A stretch of 64,000 nucleotides of DNA from Chlorobiaceae bacterium (GTDB lineage: Bacteria > Bacteroidota > Chlorobiia > Chlorobiales > Chlorobiaceae). A program made the translations under genes and the position numbers. The notes under the pieces are model-generated. The model did not search any database. It worked only from the letters and a program-made list of their open reading frames with translations, and was not told where the DNA came from. Numbering within the stretch: the first letter of the stretch is position 1; each line of letters begins with the position of its first letter. Positions 14,201 through 27,792 of the stretch are shown here, in pieces. The DNA is taken from NCBI GenBank assembly GCA_013335115.1, contig JAAXWQ010000005.1, positions 1 to 64,000 on the forward strand, written 5' to 3'.

Positions 14201-15754
14201 ATGGCAACATCGCTCCAATCGGTCATCGTCCTCGATTTCGGATCGCAGTACACCCAGCTCATCGCACGCAGGATCCGTGAGATCGGCATCTATTCCGAAA
14301 TCGTCCCGTACCACACGACGGCCGCAGCCATCAGGGAACACCAGCCCAGGGCCATCATCCTGTCCGGCGGTCCGAACAGCGTCTACGACGAGGCGGCGTT
14401 CATGCCCGATCCGGAAGTGTTCAACCTCGGCGTGCCGGTACTCGGCATCTGCTACGGCCTGCAGGCCATCGCCAAGCACTTCGGCGGCAAGGTGGAGAGC
14501 TCGGCCAAGCAGGAGTTCGGCCGCGCCAGGATGCTCGTCAGCCATGACGGCAGCAACGAGAGCCAGCTGTTCCGCGACGTCCCGGATTCCGACGTCTGGA
14601 TGAGCCACGGTGACAAGGTCACCCGGATGCCCGAAGGGTTCCGCGTGACGGCAAGCTCGGAAAACGCTGAAATGTGCGCCATCGAAAGCTGCGGCAGCAA
14701 AGCCGCGCTGAAGGTCTACGGGCTCCAGTTCCACCCGGAAGTACAGCACTCGCTTTATGGCAAGCAACTCCTCTCGAACTTCCTCATCGACATCGCCGGC
14801 ATCAAGCCCGACTGGTCGCCCAAAAGCTTCATCGAGCACCAGATCGAGGAGATCAGGAAGCAGGCCGGCAAGTCGACCGTCATCTGCGGCATCAGTGGCG
14901 GTGTAGACTCGACCGTGGCCGCCGTGCTGGTCAGCAGGGCCATCGGCAAGCAGCTCCACTGCGTCTTCGTCGACAACGGCCTGTTGCGCAAGAACGAATC
15001 GGAGAAGGTGATGGAGTTCCTCAAGCCCCTCGGCCTCAAGGTAACCCTCGCTGACGCCTCGGACCTCTTCCTCAACCGCCTGAACGGGGTCGCCTCACCC
15101 GAAAAGAAGCGCAAGATCATCGGCCGTACCTTCATCAAGGTCTTCGAAGAGAATATCCACGAAGAGAAATTCCTCGTCCAGGGCACGCTCTACCCCGACG
15201 TCATCGAGAGCGTCAGCGTCAAGGGCCCCTCCGAGACCATCAAGTCGCACCACAACGTCGGCGGCCTGCCCAAGCGCATGAAGCTCAAGCTCATCGAACC
15301 GCTTCGCGAGCTTTTCAAGGACGAGGTGCGCGCCGTCGGGCGGGAACTCGGCATCGCCGAGGATATCCTCATGCGCCACCCCTTCCCGGGCCCCGGCCTG
15401 GCCGTGCGCGTGCTCGGCTCGCTCACCAGGGAGCGCCTCGACGTGCTGCGTGACGCCGATGAGATCTACATCGAGGAGTTGAAATCCACCGGCCTCTACC
15501 AGAAGGTCTGGCAGGCATTCTCGGTACTCCTGCCCGTCCAGTCGGTTGGCGTCATGGGTGACAAACGCACCTATGAGAACGTCCTCGCCCTCCGCGCGGT
15601 CGAATCCACCGACGGCATGACCGCCGACTGGGCCCACCTTCCGCACGAATTCCTCGGGAGGGTCTCGAACCGCATCATCAACGAAGTCCGCGGCGTCAAC
15701 CGCGTCGCCTACGACATCTCATCGAAACCCCCGGCCACGATCGAGTGGGAATGA
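14201..15754 (+). CDS. guaA: GMP synthase (glutamine-hydrolysing)
   Basis: [40 protein letters not shown]-terminal KPPATIEWE. Confidence 0.97.
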   Translation: MATSLQSVIVLDFGSQYTQLIARRIREIGIYSEIVPYHTTAAAIREHQPRAIILSGGPNSVYDEAAFMPDPEVFNLGVPVLGICYGLQAIAKHFGGKVESSAKQEFGRARMLVSHDGSNESQLFRDVPDSDVWMSHGDKVTRMPEGFRVTASSENAEMCAIESCGSKAALKVYGLQFHPEVQHSLYGKQLLSNFLIDIAGIKPDWSPKSFIEHQIEEIRKQAGKSTVICGISGGVDSTVAAVLVSRAIGKQLHCVFVDNGLLRKNESEKVMEFLKPLGLKVTLADASDLFLNRLNGVASPEKKRKIIGRTFIKVFEENIHEEKFLVQGTLYPDVIESVSVKGPSETIKSHHNVGGLPKRMKLKLIEPLRELFKDEVRAVGRELGIAEDILMRHPFPGPGLAVRVLGSLTRERLDVLRDADEIYIEELKSTGLYQKVWQAFSVLLPVQSVGVMGDKRTYENVLALRAVESTDGMTADWAHLPHEFLGRVSNRIINEVRGVNRVAYDISSKPPATIEWE

Positions 15755-15808
15755 TGCAAGAAGACCATCATCCACCTTTGCCGGCCGATCAGACGATCAG
15801 GATGTAAC

Positions 15809-15848
15809 GAAAAAGAGCTCAACGCTACATAGGGTTGAGCTCTTTTTT
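15809..15848 (+). terminator. Rho-independent terminator of guaA
   Basis: aaaagagctcaac...gttgagctcttttttct. Confidence 0.88.
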
Positions 15849-16135
15849 CTTTATGCGCAGCAAATCGCAGCAGGTCATTCCACCTACGGATCAACGCCCC
15901 CAAACATGCAATAACGGCATCATCATGAGGGGGTGACAGGAATCACCCGATCACAACTGCTCGAAATAATCACCCGATTTATTACTATATTTCACAACGC
16001 CGCACACGTGATACCTATTGGTCCCACATGACGATATGCGTTTTCCCCGGCTTCATTAGGGTGCAGTTTGCCCTTACAGTTCGATGAACTGCTGTAAGCA
16101 GTACATCTGGATCCTGAAACGCAAACTGATCTCCC

Positions 16136-18478
16136 ATGTCCCCTCGAAACACTACAGGCTCAATCACCAACGCCATTGAAAAGCGGCTCCTGGCGCTGTA
16201 TGAGGCCGTTGATGAAACCATTTTCTTCATAGATCTTTACGGCATTATTATTGACGCCAATCAAAGCGCCGTCGCATGGATATCCCAATATGCCCCGATC
16301 CAAATAGGTGCCAATATCTTTGGCATCATGGAGTCCCATCCGTTTTTTACGAAGATATTGCCTGAACTGAAGCGTATGGTGCAGGAGATTGTCCTCAACA
16401 AAACGGGCATCTCTTTTGAAGATGAGCACGCTGAATGCGTCTGGCGATGGGTCGTCAAACCGGTCTTTTCCTCTGAAGGCGGCTTAAACGAACTCTGTGT
16501 CATCGCACAAGACGTTTCACATCAAATACTGAGAGAAGCGACATATCGGGACATCCAGTCCCAGTTCGAATTGATTTTCGAGAACTATCATATAGCCGCC
16601 TGGAGTGCGGATTTACGGAATCACTCGGTCCTGCGCACACTGGAGCATGACCGTATTTTCGGTTATGAATCCCTTCTGCCAGTCTGGAACTACCAGATAT
16701 TTCTTCATCATGTCCTTCCAGAAGACCGTCCGATGGTTGAGCAGTCGCACCATGAAATAATGGAACGTCTGACAAATTGGAGTTCAGAATACCGAATCCG
16801 CAGAGCTGATGGAGAGGTTCGCCACCTGCTGGACATCGGCGGATGTATGCGTGATGAAAACGGCAAAGCCATACGGATTCAGGCGCTGACAACTGACATC
16901 ACCGAACAGAAAATGATGCGCCTGGAGTTACACGATCTTCAACACCAGTGGGATTATACCCTTGAAAAAGCCCATATAGGCATGTGGAAACTGGACTTCA
17001 AAACATCCTTATCGGTCAGGACCAGAGAGCATATCCGCATTTTCGGAGATGATGTCGACAGTAAGGAGTGGTCACTCCAGAAATTTTTCAGTCACGTTGT
17101 TCCTGATGACCGCAATTACGTGAAACAGCTCGTAATGGATGCGTTAGCCAAACAAGAGAGCTATGAGCTTGAATGCCGCATTCTCCGAAATGATGGTGAA
17201 ATACGCTGGGTCAAGGTCCATGGCACATTCCTGCTCGACGATGAAGGCAAAACCCGTTACCTGATGGGAACCAAACAGGATATCACCGAGCATAAGCTGG
17301 TGGAGATAGCGAGAGCTGAGTTGGAAGCTCATCTTCAGCAATCCCAAAAAATGGAACTACTTGGACAGTTAGCGGGAGGTATTGCCCATGATGTGAACAA
17401 TGTCCTGACATCGATCCAATGCAACGCCGAGTTGGTCATACGTGAAATCTCACCAACAAACCCGCATTACCCATACCTTGAAACCATCACAAAATCGGTG
17501 ACCCGCTCAGCGGATATGGTCAACCAGTTGCTGGCCTTTGCGCGAAAGCAACCGCAATGCCCAATAAAGATGGCTGTCGACAAAGAGTTGGAGAGGATGC
17601 AACTGTTAATCCGCAAATTGATCAGGGAAAACATCACGATTCGCTGGAAATTGCAATGCCCGGATACCCTGGTGGATCTCGACCCTGCCAACCTCGTCCA
17701 GATCATCACCAACCTCTTCGTCAATGCACGTGATGCGATCTCTGAAAAAGGGACCATCACCATTGAAACCTACCTGATTGATACGATCCACTGCCCTGTA
17801 ATCAACCGGGGCTGCCTTGACGATGACACACGTATAAAAATATCAGTTTCTGACACGGGCACTGGAATCGATCCCCAAGCGCTCCCGCATATCTTCGAGC
17901 CATTTTTCACCACCAAGGCAATCGGCAAAGGAACGGGTCTGGGATTATCGACGGTCTATGGATTGGTCAAGAATAACAACGGGCATATCGTCTGTGAAAC
18001 AGAGGTCGGCAAGGGGACGACCTTTACCGTGTGCTTCCCGATCGCTTCAGACGGATCATCTCCCCTTGATAACCAAAAAGATGTACATCATCCTGAAAAG
18101 ATAGGCAAAGGCACTGTTCTTGTAGTCGAGGATGAACCTGATATCGGTAAGATCATCAAGATGATTCTTGAAACACATGGGTTCACCGTTTTGCTGTCAA
18201 CCACTGCAGAAGAGGCACTTGACTTAGTTCGCCACCAGGCCACCGACATCGACCTGATTATCACTGACATCATGTTGCCGAACATGAACGGCATCGAATT
18301 TCGCATGAAAATCCTCAAACAGAACCAAAAAATCAAGTTTCTGTTCATGTCGGGTTACAGCGCTGAAATCCTGGATCAGTACGGCAAACTCGGCACGGAT
18401 GTAAACTTTATCTCTAAACCGTTCGCAATCCCCCAATTCTTAACTATGGTCCATGAGGTATTGAAAAAGAACGCTTAG
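16136..18478 (+). CDS. Multi-PAS hybrid sensor histidine kinase with C-terminal receiver
   Basis: About three PAS segments, [13 protein letters not shown]-box, [20 protein letters not shown], receiver [12 protein letters not shown]...DIMLPNMNG. Confidence 0.9.
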   Translation: MSPRNTTGSITNAIEKRLLALYEAVDETIFFIDLYGIIIDANQSAVAWISQYAPIQIGANIFGIMESHPFFTKILPELKRMVQEIVLNKTGISFEDEHAECVWRWVVKPVFSSEGGLNELCVIAQDVSHQILREATYRDIQSQFELIFENYHIAAWSADLRNHSVLRTLEHDRIFGYESLLPVWNYQIFLHHVLPEDRPMVEQSHHEIMERLTNWSSEYRIRRADGEVRHLLDIGGCMRDENGKAIRIQALTTDITEQKMMRLELHDLQHQWDYTLEKAHIGMWKLDFKTSLSVRTREHIRIFGDDVDSKEWSLQKFFSHVVPDDRNYVKQLVMDALAKQESYELECRILRNDGEIRWVKVHGTFLLDDEGKTRYLMGTKQDITEHKLVEIARAELEAHLQQSQKMELLGQLAGGIAHDVNNVLTSIQCNAELVIREISPTNPHYPYLETITKSVTRSADMVNQLLAFARKQPQCPIKMAVDKELERMQLLIRKLIRENITIRWKLQCPDTLVDLDPANLVQIITNLFVNARDAISEKGTITIETYLIDTIHCPVINRGCLDDDTRIKISVSDTGTGIDPQALPHIFEPFFTTKAIGKGTGLGLSTVYGLVKNNNGHIVCETEVGKGTTFTVCFPIASDGSSPLDNQKDVHHPEKIGKGTVLVVEDEPDIGKIIKMILETHGFTVLLSTTAEEALDLVRHQATDIDLIITDIMLPNMNGIEFRMKILKQNQKIKFLFMSGYSAEILDQYGKLGTDVNFISKPFAIPQFLTMVHEVLKKNA

Positions 18479-18515
18479 AAAAAACCGTATCGAGTCTCCA
18501 CGTTACCGCAATAGG

Positions 18516-18746
18516 GCGAACATTTCGCTGCCGACACCGATCACTACGACCTTGTCCTGTTCGACAAGGTTTCTGGCACGGTGGGTTTGGCTGATCATGA
18601 CGAAGGCAACAGCTTGACGAAACTGGAAAACGAGAACAAGGTCGGTGAAGTGGTGGTTGAAAATAAGGCCATCATCCCTCTTTGCCGACCGATCAGACGA
18701 TCAGGATGTAACGAAACAGAGTTCAACGCCACAGATAAGGGTTGAG
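18516..18746 (+). pseudogene. Start-less coding-like relic
   Basis: Open frame GEHFAADTDHYDLVLFDKVSGTVGLADHDEGNSLTKLENENKVGEVVVENKAIIPL... preceded by TAG with no ATG; the frame runs into duplicated terminator sequence. Confidence 0.35.
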
Positions 18747-18757
18747 CTCTTTTTCGT
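18709..18757 (+). terminator. Second, diverged copy of the guaA terminator region
   Basis: cagagttcaac...gttgagctctttttc. Confidence 0.7.
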
Positions 18758-19007
18758 TATGTGCAGGGAATCGCAGCAGGTTATTTCACTTACGGATCAA
18801 CGTCCCATCTTACACATCTTACATCTTATTCCAACAGCCGGATCAAAGTCCTATCTTATTTTGATAAATCAGCACTTTTTTACTACACTTATTATCAAAA
18901 CCACGCTCAAGTTTCGGTCATATCTTATCATTCCAGCGAGTAGGCGCAGTTCGATCTAGTTGTAAAGCAGTACATACATCCTGTCCTGTAATTAACCTGG
19001 TAGTATC

Positions 19008-20984
19008 ATGGCGTCCTGTTCGACATCCACACCTGCTGACAAGGGCCCCGACATGAAGCGCCTGTCGGCCGTCTATGCTGCGTTTTATCATGCTGCTGTC
19101 CCGATATTCGTCATCGACCGGGATGGCACGATAACTGACGCCAATGCCGTATTTACCGGCAAGTACCTTGAACTGCATTCGAGTATCCTCGGTGCCAACA
19201 TATTCAGGGACATGGCTTCGCGCCCATCTGCCCAACCCTTTTATGAAAAACGGAAAGCGGCCGTCGAAATGGTCTTCGCCTCGAGACAGTTCGCATCCAT
19301 CCAGGAGATCATCGACGGAAAGTGTTTTTTGAGAAGCATGTATCCGTCCCTTTCCCGGGACGGCACGGTGGACAAGTGCTTCATCGTGACCCAGGACATC
19401 TCGGAGCAGTACGATTTGCTGGAGCGATTCAGGGAGCAGGAGTCGCACTGGGATATCACCAGCGAGTCCTGCCGCCTGGGCCTATGGAAGCTGGACCTGA
19501 AGAAAATGGCTATCATGACGACGGCCGAACATGACCGGATCTTCGGAGTCGAGCCGTACTCGATCAAATGGACTCCCAGATCTTTTTTCAAGATGATTGC
19601 TTCAGAAGATCGACGGCAGGTCGGGTCCATCGTCCGCAACAGTTTCACCGCTCGTAGCGACGATCGTTTCGAGTGTCGCATCCGTCGGCGCGACGGCTCA
19701 ACGAGATGGCTGTCCGTATTTGCGAAACACCAGTTCGACCGGTACGGCAAACTGACGCATCTGTTCGGCGTCACCCAGGACATTACCGAAAAAAAGGAGC
19801 TTGAAACCAGGCACGAAGAGTTGCAGCAGCAGCTCCACCAGTCACAGAAGATGGAGCTGCTCGGGCAACTCGCCGGCGGGATTGCCCACGACATCAACAA
19901 TGTGCTGACCACGATTCAGGGGAACACCGACCTGATCCTCGATGGCATGCCCGAAACCAACCCGCATCACCAAAACCTCTTCAGTATCACCAACTCGGTG
20001 AAACGATCGACCGAAATGGTCGGGCAATTACTGGCCTTTGCACGAAAGCAGCCGATAAGCCCGCAATTCATCGAACTGGACGGAGAACTGAAGCGGATAC
20101 ACCAGATGCTCGGCAAACTGATCAGGCAGAACATCTCCCTGCATTTGCATCTGCAGTGCCCCCATCTCCTCGTTAAAATCGACCCATCAAACCTCGTCCA
20201 GATCGTCACGAATCTCTGCATAAACGCTCGTGACGCAATTGCAGAGGCTGGAAGCATAAGCATCGACACCAGCGTCGTGGCAGCAAAGGATTCCGGCAAT
20301 CTGCAGCGTGTCGCATCCGGAACATCGGGGGAGTATGCCACGATTACGATTTCAGACAACGGTGCTGGAATCGACAAGCAGGTTGTTCCGCATATCTTTG
20401 AACCGTTCTTCACGACCAAGGCGATCGGCGCCGGCACCGGCCTCGGCCTGTCGACGGTCTACGGCCTGGTCAAGCAGAACAACGGCCACATCGCCTGTCG
20501 GACGAAAATCGGCAAAGGCACGACCTTCGAGGTTTTTTTCCCGATTGCCTCCAACACCGCCCTGGCGTCTTCCGCCCCGGACACTCTGGAACCGATCTGC
20601 ACGGAACGCAGCAGGGGGACGATCCTCGTGGTCGAAGACGAGCCCGACATCGCCAAAATCATCCGTATCGTCCTTCAAAACGAGGGCTTCACCGTGTTTA
20701 TTGCAAAGGACGCCGCCGAGGCGTTCTCTATCACCAACGCCATCGAAGGGTATCCATGCCTGGTAGTCTCCGACATCATGCTGCCGGGCATGAACGGCGT
20801 GCAGATGAGCAGGAAGTTGCTGGCATCGAAGCCGGATATGAAGTTCCTGTTCATGTCGGGCTACAGCGCCGAGACCCTGGGGGAATTCGGCACGTTCGAC
20901 CCCGACACCAATTTCATCTCGAAACCGTTCAGCCTTATCCGTTTCGTCAACCTGGTGAACACCATCCTGAAACAGAAGGCATAG
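19008..20984 (+). CDS. PAS hybrid sensor histidine kinase with C-terminal receiver, paralog of the upstream kinase
   Basis: [47 protein letters not shown]; receiver [12 protein letters not shown]...DIMLPGMNG. Confidence 0.92.
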   Translation: MASCSTSTPADKGPDMKRLSAVYAAFYHAAVPIFVIDRDGTITDANAVFTGKYLELHSSILGANIFRDMASRPSAQPFYEKRKAAVEMVFASRQFASIQEIIDGKCFLRSMYPSLSRDGTVDKCFIVTQDISEQYDLLERFREQESHWDITSESCRLGLWKLDLKKMAIMTTAEHDRIFGVEPYSIKWTPRSFFKMIASEDRRQVGSIVRNSFTARSDDRFECRIRRRDGSTRWLSVFAKHQFDRYGKLTHLFGVTQDITEKKELETRHEELQQQLHQSQKMELLGQLAGGIAHDINNVLTTIQGNTDLILDGMPETNPHHQNLFSITNSVKRSTEMVGQLLAFARKQPISPQFIELDGELKRIHQMLGKLIRQNISLHLHLQCPHLLVKIDPSNLVQIVTNLCINARDAIAEAGSISIDTSVVAAKDSGNLQRVASGTSGEYATITISDNGAGIDKQVVPHIFEPFFTTKAIGAGTGLGLSTVYGLVKQNNGHIACRTKIGKGTTFEVFFPIASNTALASSAPDTLEPICTERSRGTILVVEDEPDIAKIIRIVLQNEGFTVFIAKDAAEAFSITNAIEGYPCLVVSDIMLPGMNGVQMSRKLLASKPDMKFLFMSGYSAETLGEFGTFDPDTNFISKPFSLIRFVNLVNTILKQKA

Positions 20985-21001
20985 AGCTCCCCGAGGCCTG
21001 T

Positions 21002-22009
21002 TCAGATGACGTGTCGCAGGGGCCTGACCAGCCGGAGAAGGTAGACGATGGCGAAGGTGATCAGGAAAACAGAGAACGAGACCAGCGGCACGGTCAACCA
21101 CGGGTTCCCGATGGAGACGGAGAATCCGTTCCTGTTGAGCACGGGGTCGATGATGAAGATGTGCAGTCCGTAGATGCCGAGGGTGCATTCGCCGATGGTC
21201 GTGACGAGCTTCGACGGCGGGCCCTGCTCCCTGTCCATGAAAAAGGTGAAGAGGCCCCAGCCGGCCGCGATCACGAAGGGGGAGGTATAGGAGTAGAACA
21301 GCTCGGATGGCTCGCCGAGGTGGTAGGAGAGCAGCCAGGTACCGACCATGGTACATGCCGTCGCGACGGCGAAGACAGCCAGCCCGATCCTGCCGTCGAC
21401 CTTCGAGCGCGACGCGTAGGCGCCGAGGATCAGGTAGCCCACCAGGCCGTCGAAGAACGAAAAATTGATGTTGCCGAAGAACTTGTCGAAGTATTCCGCC
21501 CAGCTGACATCCAGCAGGCCGAGCAGGTCACCGAGCAGGTGGTAGACCGAGACAACCACGATCCAGAGGCCGATGAACCAGAGCTGCTCCCCCCGGGAGC
21601 TGCCGTTGAAGAACTTGCGGAGCACCGGCATGAAGAGGTAGAGGCCGATGAGCTCGTAGAAGTACCAGAGGTGAAACTTGACCGGTCCGGAGAGGATCGC
21701 CAGGGCCCAGTTGCCACGATCCTCGCCCATCCAGGTCGTCCATGACAGGTAGAACAGGGACCAGAACAGCAGCGGGGGGATGATCCGGACGAGGCGCTTG
21801 GTGAAGAACTGCTGCAACGGCTCGTCGCGGGGTATCAGGGTGGCGCCGGAGATCATCAGGAACAGGGGCACGCACGAGCGGACCAGCGAATCGTAGAAAT
21901 TGCCTGCCCACCAGTTGTGATCAAGGGTCAGGAAGGATTGGGCCGCGACATGGAGGAACACGACCATAAAGCATGCGGCGACCCTCAGCTGTGCGATTCT
22001 CTTGTCCAC
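21002..22009 (-). CDS. Acyltransferase family 3 membrane protein (OafA/WecH-like)
   Basis: RIAQLRVAACFMVVFLHVAAQ... and many hydrophobic segments. Confidence 0.82.
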   Translation of the reverse strand: MDKRIAQLRVAACFMVVFLHVAAQSFLTLDHNWWAGNFYDSLVRSCVPLFLMISGATLIPRDEPLQQFFTKRLVRIIPPLLFWSLFYLSWTTWMGEDRGNWALAILSGPVKFHLWYFYELIGLYLFMPVLRKFFNGSSRGEQLWFIGLWIVVVSVYHLLGDLLGLLDVSWAEYFDKFFGNINFSFFDGLVGYLILGAYASRSKVDGRIGLAVFAVATACTMVGTWLLSYHLGEPSELFYSYTSPFVIAAGWGLFTFFMDREQGPPSKLVTTIGECTLGIYGLHIFIIDPVLNRNGFSVSIGNPWLTVPLVSFSVFLITFAIVYLLRLVRPLRHVI

Positions 22010-22216
22010 GGCAGATCGGTTTTGGTTGGGAGTACCAGGCCGTTGTCGTCGAGCCAGCCCTTTCCCTAACGTAACAATCCCGCCGGTAAAAAAGAAGCTG
22101 CCGGCAGTGGGACGGCGCGCCCGAACGATTGTGGTAATTTGTGGTTATCTTGCCTTCCGGTATGTTGCGGAGCGATCCGCACGAAATGCGATCCCTGAAA
22201 ACAACCTCGACCACGC

Positions 22217-23434
22217 GTGAGAGAACTTCTGCTCATCACCATTTCGGGCGACGACAAGCCCGGCCTGACGGCAACCATCACTGAAGTGCTGGCCAGGTAC
22301 CGAATCCCGGTGCTCGATATCGGCCAGTCGGTCATCCACAACCACCTCTCCCTCGGGATGCTCATCGAGGTGCCGAAGGAGTCGGCCTCCTCCCCGGTCC
22401 TGAAGGAGCTGCTCTTCACGGCCCATACCCTCGGCATCGAGATCGACTTTTCGCCGATCACGACACGCGACTACCACAAATGGGTGGGCGAACAGGGTAA
22501 GCCGCGATTCCTGCTGTCGCTGCTGGGCAGGAGGATCACCTCGGAGCACCTCGAACGGGTGACGAAGGTGGTCACGGAGCACGGGCTGAACATCGACACG
22601 ATCAGCCGACTTTCCGGCCGCCTGCCCCTTGAGGACGAGCGTGACAACGGATCGGGCAAGGCCTGCATCGAGTTCTCCCTGCGCGGCTCGCCGCAGGAGG
22701 AGGAGCGGTTCCGTGCGGAGCTGCTCGCCGTCACCGACAGCCTCGGCGTGGACATCGCCTTCCAGGAGGACAACATCTTCCGCAGGACCCGGCGCCTGGT
22801 CGTGTTCGACATGGACTCGACCCTGATCACCTCGGAGGTGATCGACGAGCTCGCCATGGAGGCCGGCTCGGGGAAGATGGTCGCTGCGCTGACGGAACAG
22901 GCCATGCGCGGGGAGCTCGACTTCACCGAGAGCCTGAAGCAGCGTGTGGCGACCCTCGAGGGGCTAGATGAGGGCACCCTGCAGAAGGTTGCCGAACGGC
23001 TGCAGCTTACCGAAGGCGCCGAACACCTCTTCCACAACCTGCACCTGCTTGGATTCAAGACCGCGATCCTGTCGGGAGGATTCACCTGGTTCGGGCGATA
23101 CCTGCAGAAGAAGCTGAACATCGACTACGTCTTTGCCAACGAGCTGGAGATCGTCGAGGGCAGGATGACCGGAAAGGTGGTTGGACAGGTGGTGGACGGG
23201 AAGCGCAAGGCGGAGCTGCTGGAACAGATAGCGAGGAAGGAGGGCATCCGGCTGGAGCAGACCGTTGCGGTCGGCGACGGCGCCAACGACCTCCCCATGC
23301 TCGGCAGGGCCGGACTCGGCATCGCCTTCAGGGCCAAACCCATCGTGCGGGAGAGCGCCAGGCAGGCAATCTCGACGCTCGGCCTGGATGCCATCCTCTA
23401 CCTGATGGGGTTCAGGGACAGGGATGCGCTCTAA
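22217..23434 (+). CDS. serB: Phosphoserine phosphatase with N-terminal ACT-like region, GTG start
   Basis: VFDMDSTLITSEVIDELA, ILSGGFTWF, AVGDGANDLPMLGRAG. Confidence 0.95.
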   Translation: MRELLLITISGDDKPGLTATITEVLARYRIPVLDIGQSVIHNHLSLGMLIEVPKESASSPVLKELLFTAHTLGIEIDFSPITTRDYHKWVGEQGKPRFLLSLLGRRITSEHLERVTKVVTEHGLNIDTISRLSGRLPLEDERDNGSGKACIEFSLRGSPQEEERFRAELLAVTDSLGVDIAFQEDNIFRRTRRLVVFDMDSTLITSEVIDELAMEAGSGKMVAALTEQAMRGELDFTESLKQRVATLEGLDEGTLQKVAERLQLTEGAEHLFHNLHLLGFKTAILSGGFTWFGRYLQKKLNIDYVFANELEIVEGRMTGKVVGQVVDGKRKAELLEQIARKEGIRLEQTVAVGDGANDLPMLGRAGLGIAFRAKPIVRESARQAISTLGLDAILYLMGFRDRDAL

Positions 23435-23465
23435 TTGACCATGGAGCATGGTCGACGGCCCACAG

Positions 23466-23762
23466 TCAATGGTCTAGTATTTCCACGTACCGTTCGAATT
23501 GTCGAGGATCGGGCAGGGTGATGGCCCCTGAGGGGCAGACCGGCTCGCAGCGGGTGCAAAGCACGATGCAGTCGTAGGGGTTGGCAACCTGCATTTTCGA
23601 ACGTCTCGCCACAACGGCGTCCTGCTCCGGAGCTGCGGGGGCGAACACCCCTGGCCTGCAGAAATCGGCGCACGCCTCGCACCCGTTGCAACTCTCCGCG
23701 TCGATCACCGGAAACCACGCGATCTCCTCCCTCGCCACCAGCAGCCGCCTTTTCTTTCCCAT
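23466..23762 (-). CDS. 2x[4Fe-4S] ferredoxin-type protein
   Basis: CNGCEACADFCRP and CIVLCTRCEPVCPSGAI; start ATG at 23762. Confidence 0.85.
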   Translation of the reverse strand: MGKKRRLLVAREEIAWFPVIDAESCNGCEACADFCRPGVFAPAAPEQDAVVARRSKMQVANPYDCIVLCTRCEPVCPSGAITLPDPRQFERYVEILDH

Positions 23763-23769
23763 CAATTAT

Positions 23770-23853
23770 CCATTATCCATTATCCATTATCCATTATCCA
23801 TTGTCCATTATCCATTATCCATTGTCCATTGTCCATTATCCATTATCCATTGT
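23770..23853. repeat. Heptanucleotide tandem array, 12 units (8 CCATTAT, 4 CCATTGT)
   Basis: Direct count; fills the spacer between two ferredoxin genes. Confidence 0.97.
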
Positions 23854-24350
23854 CAACCATCAACGTATTCCACGAACTTTTCGAACTCCCGTGGATCGGG
23901 CATGATGATGGCTCCGGAGGTGCAGATGGGCACGCAGTGGGTACAGAGCACCAGGCATTGGTAGGGGTTTGCGACGACGAGCTTCGGGCGGTGGATGCCC
24001 GTGGGGTCGGGCTCTCCAAGCTCGAAGACTCCCGGCTTGCAGAGCACTTTGCAGTCCCCACAGCCGTTGCAGAGCTCGGGCTTGATCGTCGGGAACCAGG
24101 CGATTTCCTCCCTCGGCGCCAGCAGGCGCTTGCGTTTTTTCACGGTCCCGGGCTTCGGGGCCGCATTCGCGACCGGTGTGGCCGCGGGTTCGGGCTTCGT
24201 CCACGAACCGGCGGTGTCGACGGCACGGTCTTCACAACGTTCCATCGCCCGTGACTTGCGCGCGATGCGCAGGGCGCGGACCGGCCGAAGCAGGCAGCCG
24301 TCGCAGGAGGGTTTTTCGCAGCGTCCGAAGAAACAGTCGAGTACCTGCAT
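23853..24350 (-). CDS. Ferredoxin-type protein with extra N-terminal Cys cluster
   Basis: [48 protein letters not shown]; start ATG at 24350. Confidence 0.82.
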   Translation of the reverse strand: MQVLDCFFGRCEKPSCDGCLLRPVRALRIARKSRAMERCEDRAVDTAGSWTKPEPAATPVANAAPKPGTVKKRKRLLAPREEIAWFPTIKPELCNGCGDCKVLCKPGVFELGEPDPTGIHRPKLVVANPYQCLVLCTHCVPICTSGAIIMPDPREFEKFVEYVDG

Positions 24351-24355
24351 GGCGC

Positions 24356-27019
<2,664 letters not shown>

Positions 27020-27325
27020 GGCGTGATGCGCTTGCGGCCGCCGGCGGAAACCGGTTGGGAATTTCGCGCGGCGCCTTGTTTGAAACGGTGCATAAAGGCC
27101 GTCTGGCGGCCTGGATATATAATAATACGGCCACGAATTTAACCTTTTTTCCCTCCCGATACCAATCGATTTTTCCCATGGCGACAGGCGGCGGAAAGGG
27201 TGCTGCGCCGGCGGGAGCCGTTGGACTTCCCGAAAAAGGCGTATATTGGCAGAGTGCCCTGCGGTCCGCGGCCGACGTGCATCGGCCCGCGAAAAGCAAC
27301 TGTTAACAGCAACGAGGAACGCACC

Positions 27326-27583
27326 ATGAGCTGGGGAATCGAAGATGCAAAGAGGAGGAAGGACATCCTCGCACTGATGGAACTCGGCGTCAAGCTGAAC
27401 ATGGCCAACCCGAACCATATCAATGAGGTGAAGAAGAGCACCAACGGCTGCTGGATGGACCAGATCTACGGCATGATGCGCTGTGACATCTGCGACCTGA
27501 ACGACCAGTGCCCCGTCCGCGAGGAGCAGGAGTGGCAGGAGTACCTCCAGAAAAACAACATTACCATAGAAAAAAATTCGTAG
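27326..27583 (+). CDS. Small conserved-looking Cys-containing hypothetical protein
   Basis: 85 aa [15 protein letters not shown]...[20 protein letters not shown]. Confidence 0.6.
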   Translation: MSWGIEDAKRRKDILALMELGVKLNMANPNHINEVKKSTNGCWMDQIYGMMRCDICDLNDQCPVREEQEWQEYLQKNNITIEKNS

Positions 27584-27792
27584 CAGCCCGGCCCGATCCC
27601 TTGCATCGTCAGGATGATCCATTTATATTGATTTTAATGCGGAAGACTGCATGCGTTCATTATTGTCTTCTCATACCCACCGGTCCGTAGATCTCTCCAT
27701 TTGCCACACGACAAGCCCAAGAAGCGAAGATTCTTTGGCAGGGGGATTTATCGCCGCTCACACTATTTCGTCAAGCAAATAACATTCTTGCC

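Noticed and set aside
23770-23853. CRISPR-like array
   Set aside because: The unit is a 7-bp contiguous tandem repeat with no spacers and no cas genes nearby.
27020-27622. Extended N-terminus of the alaS ORF
   Set aside because: Upstream residues are not alaS-like and overlap a divergent small CDS; canonical start [14 protein letters not shown] is at 27019.
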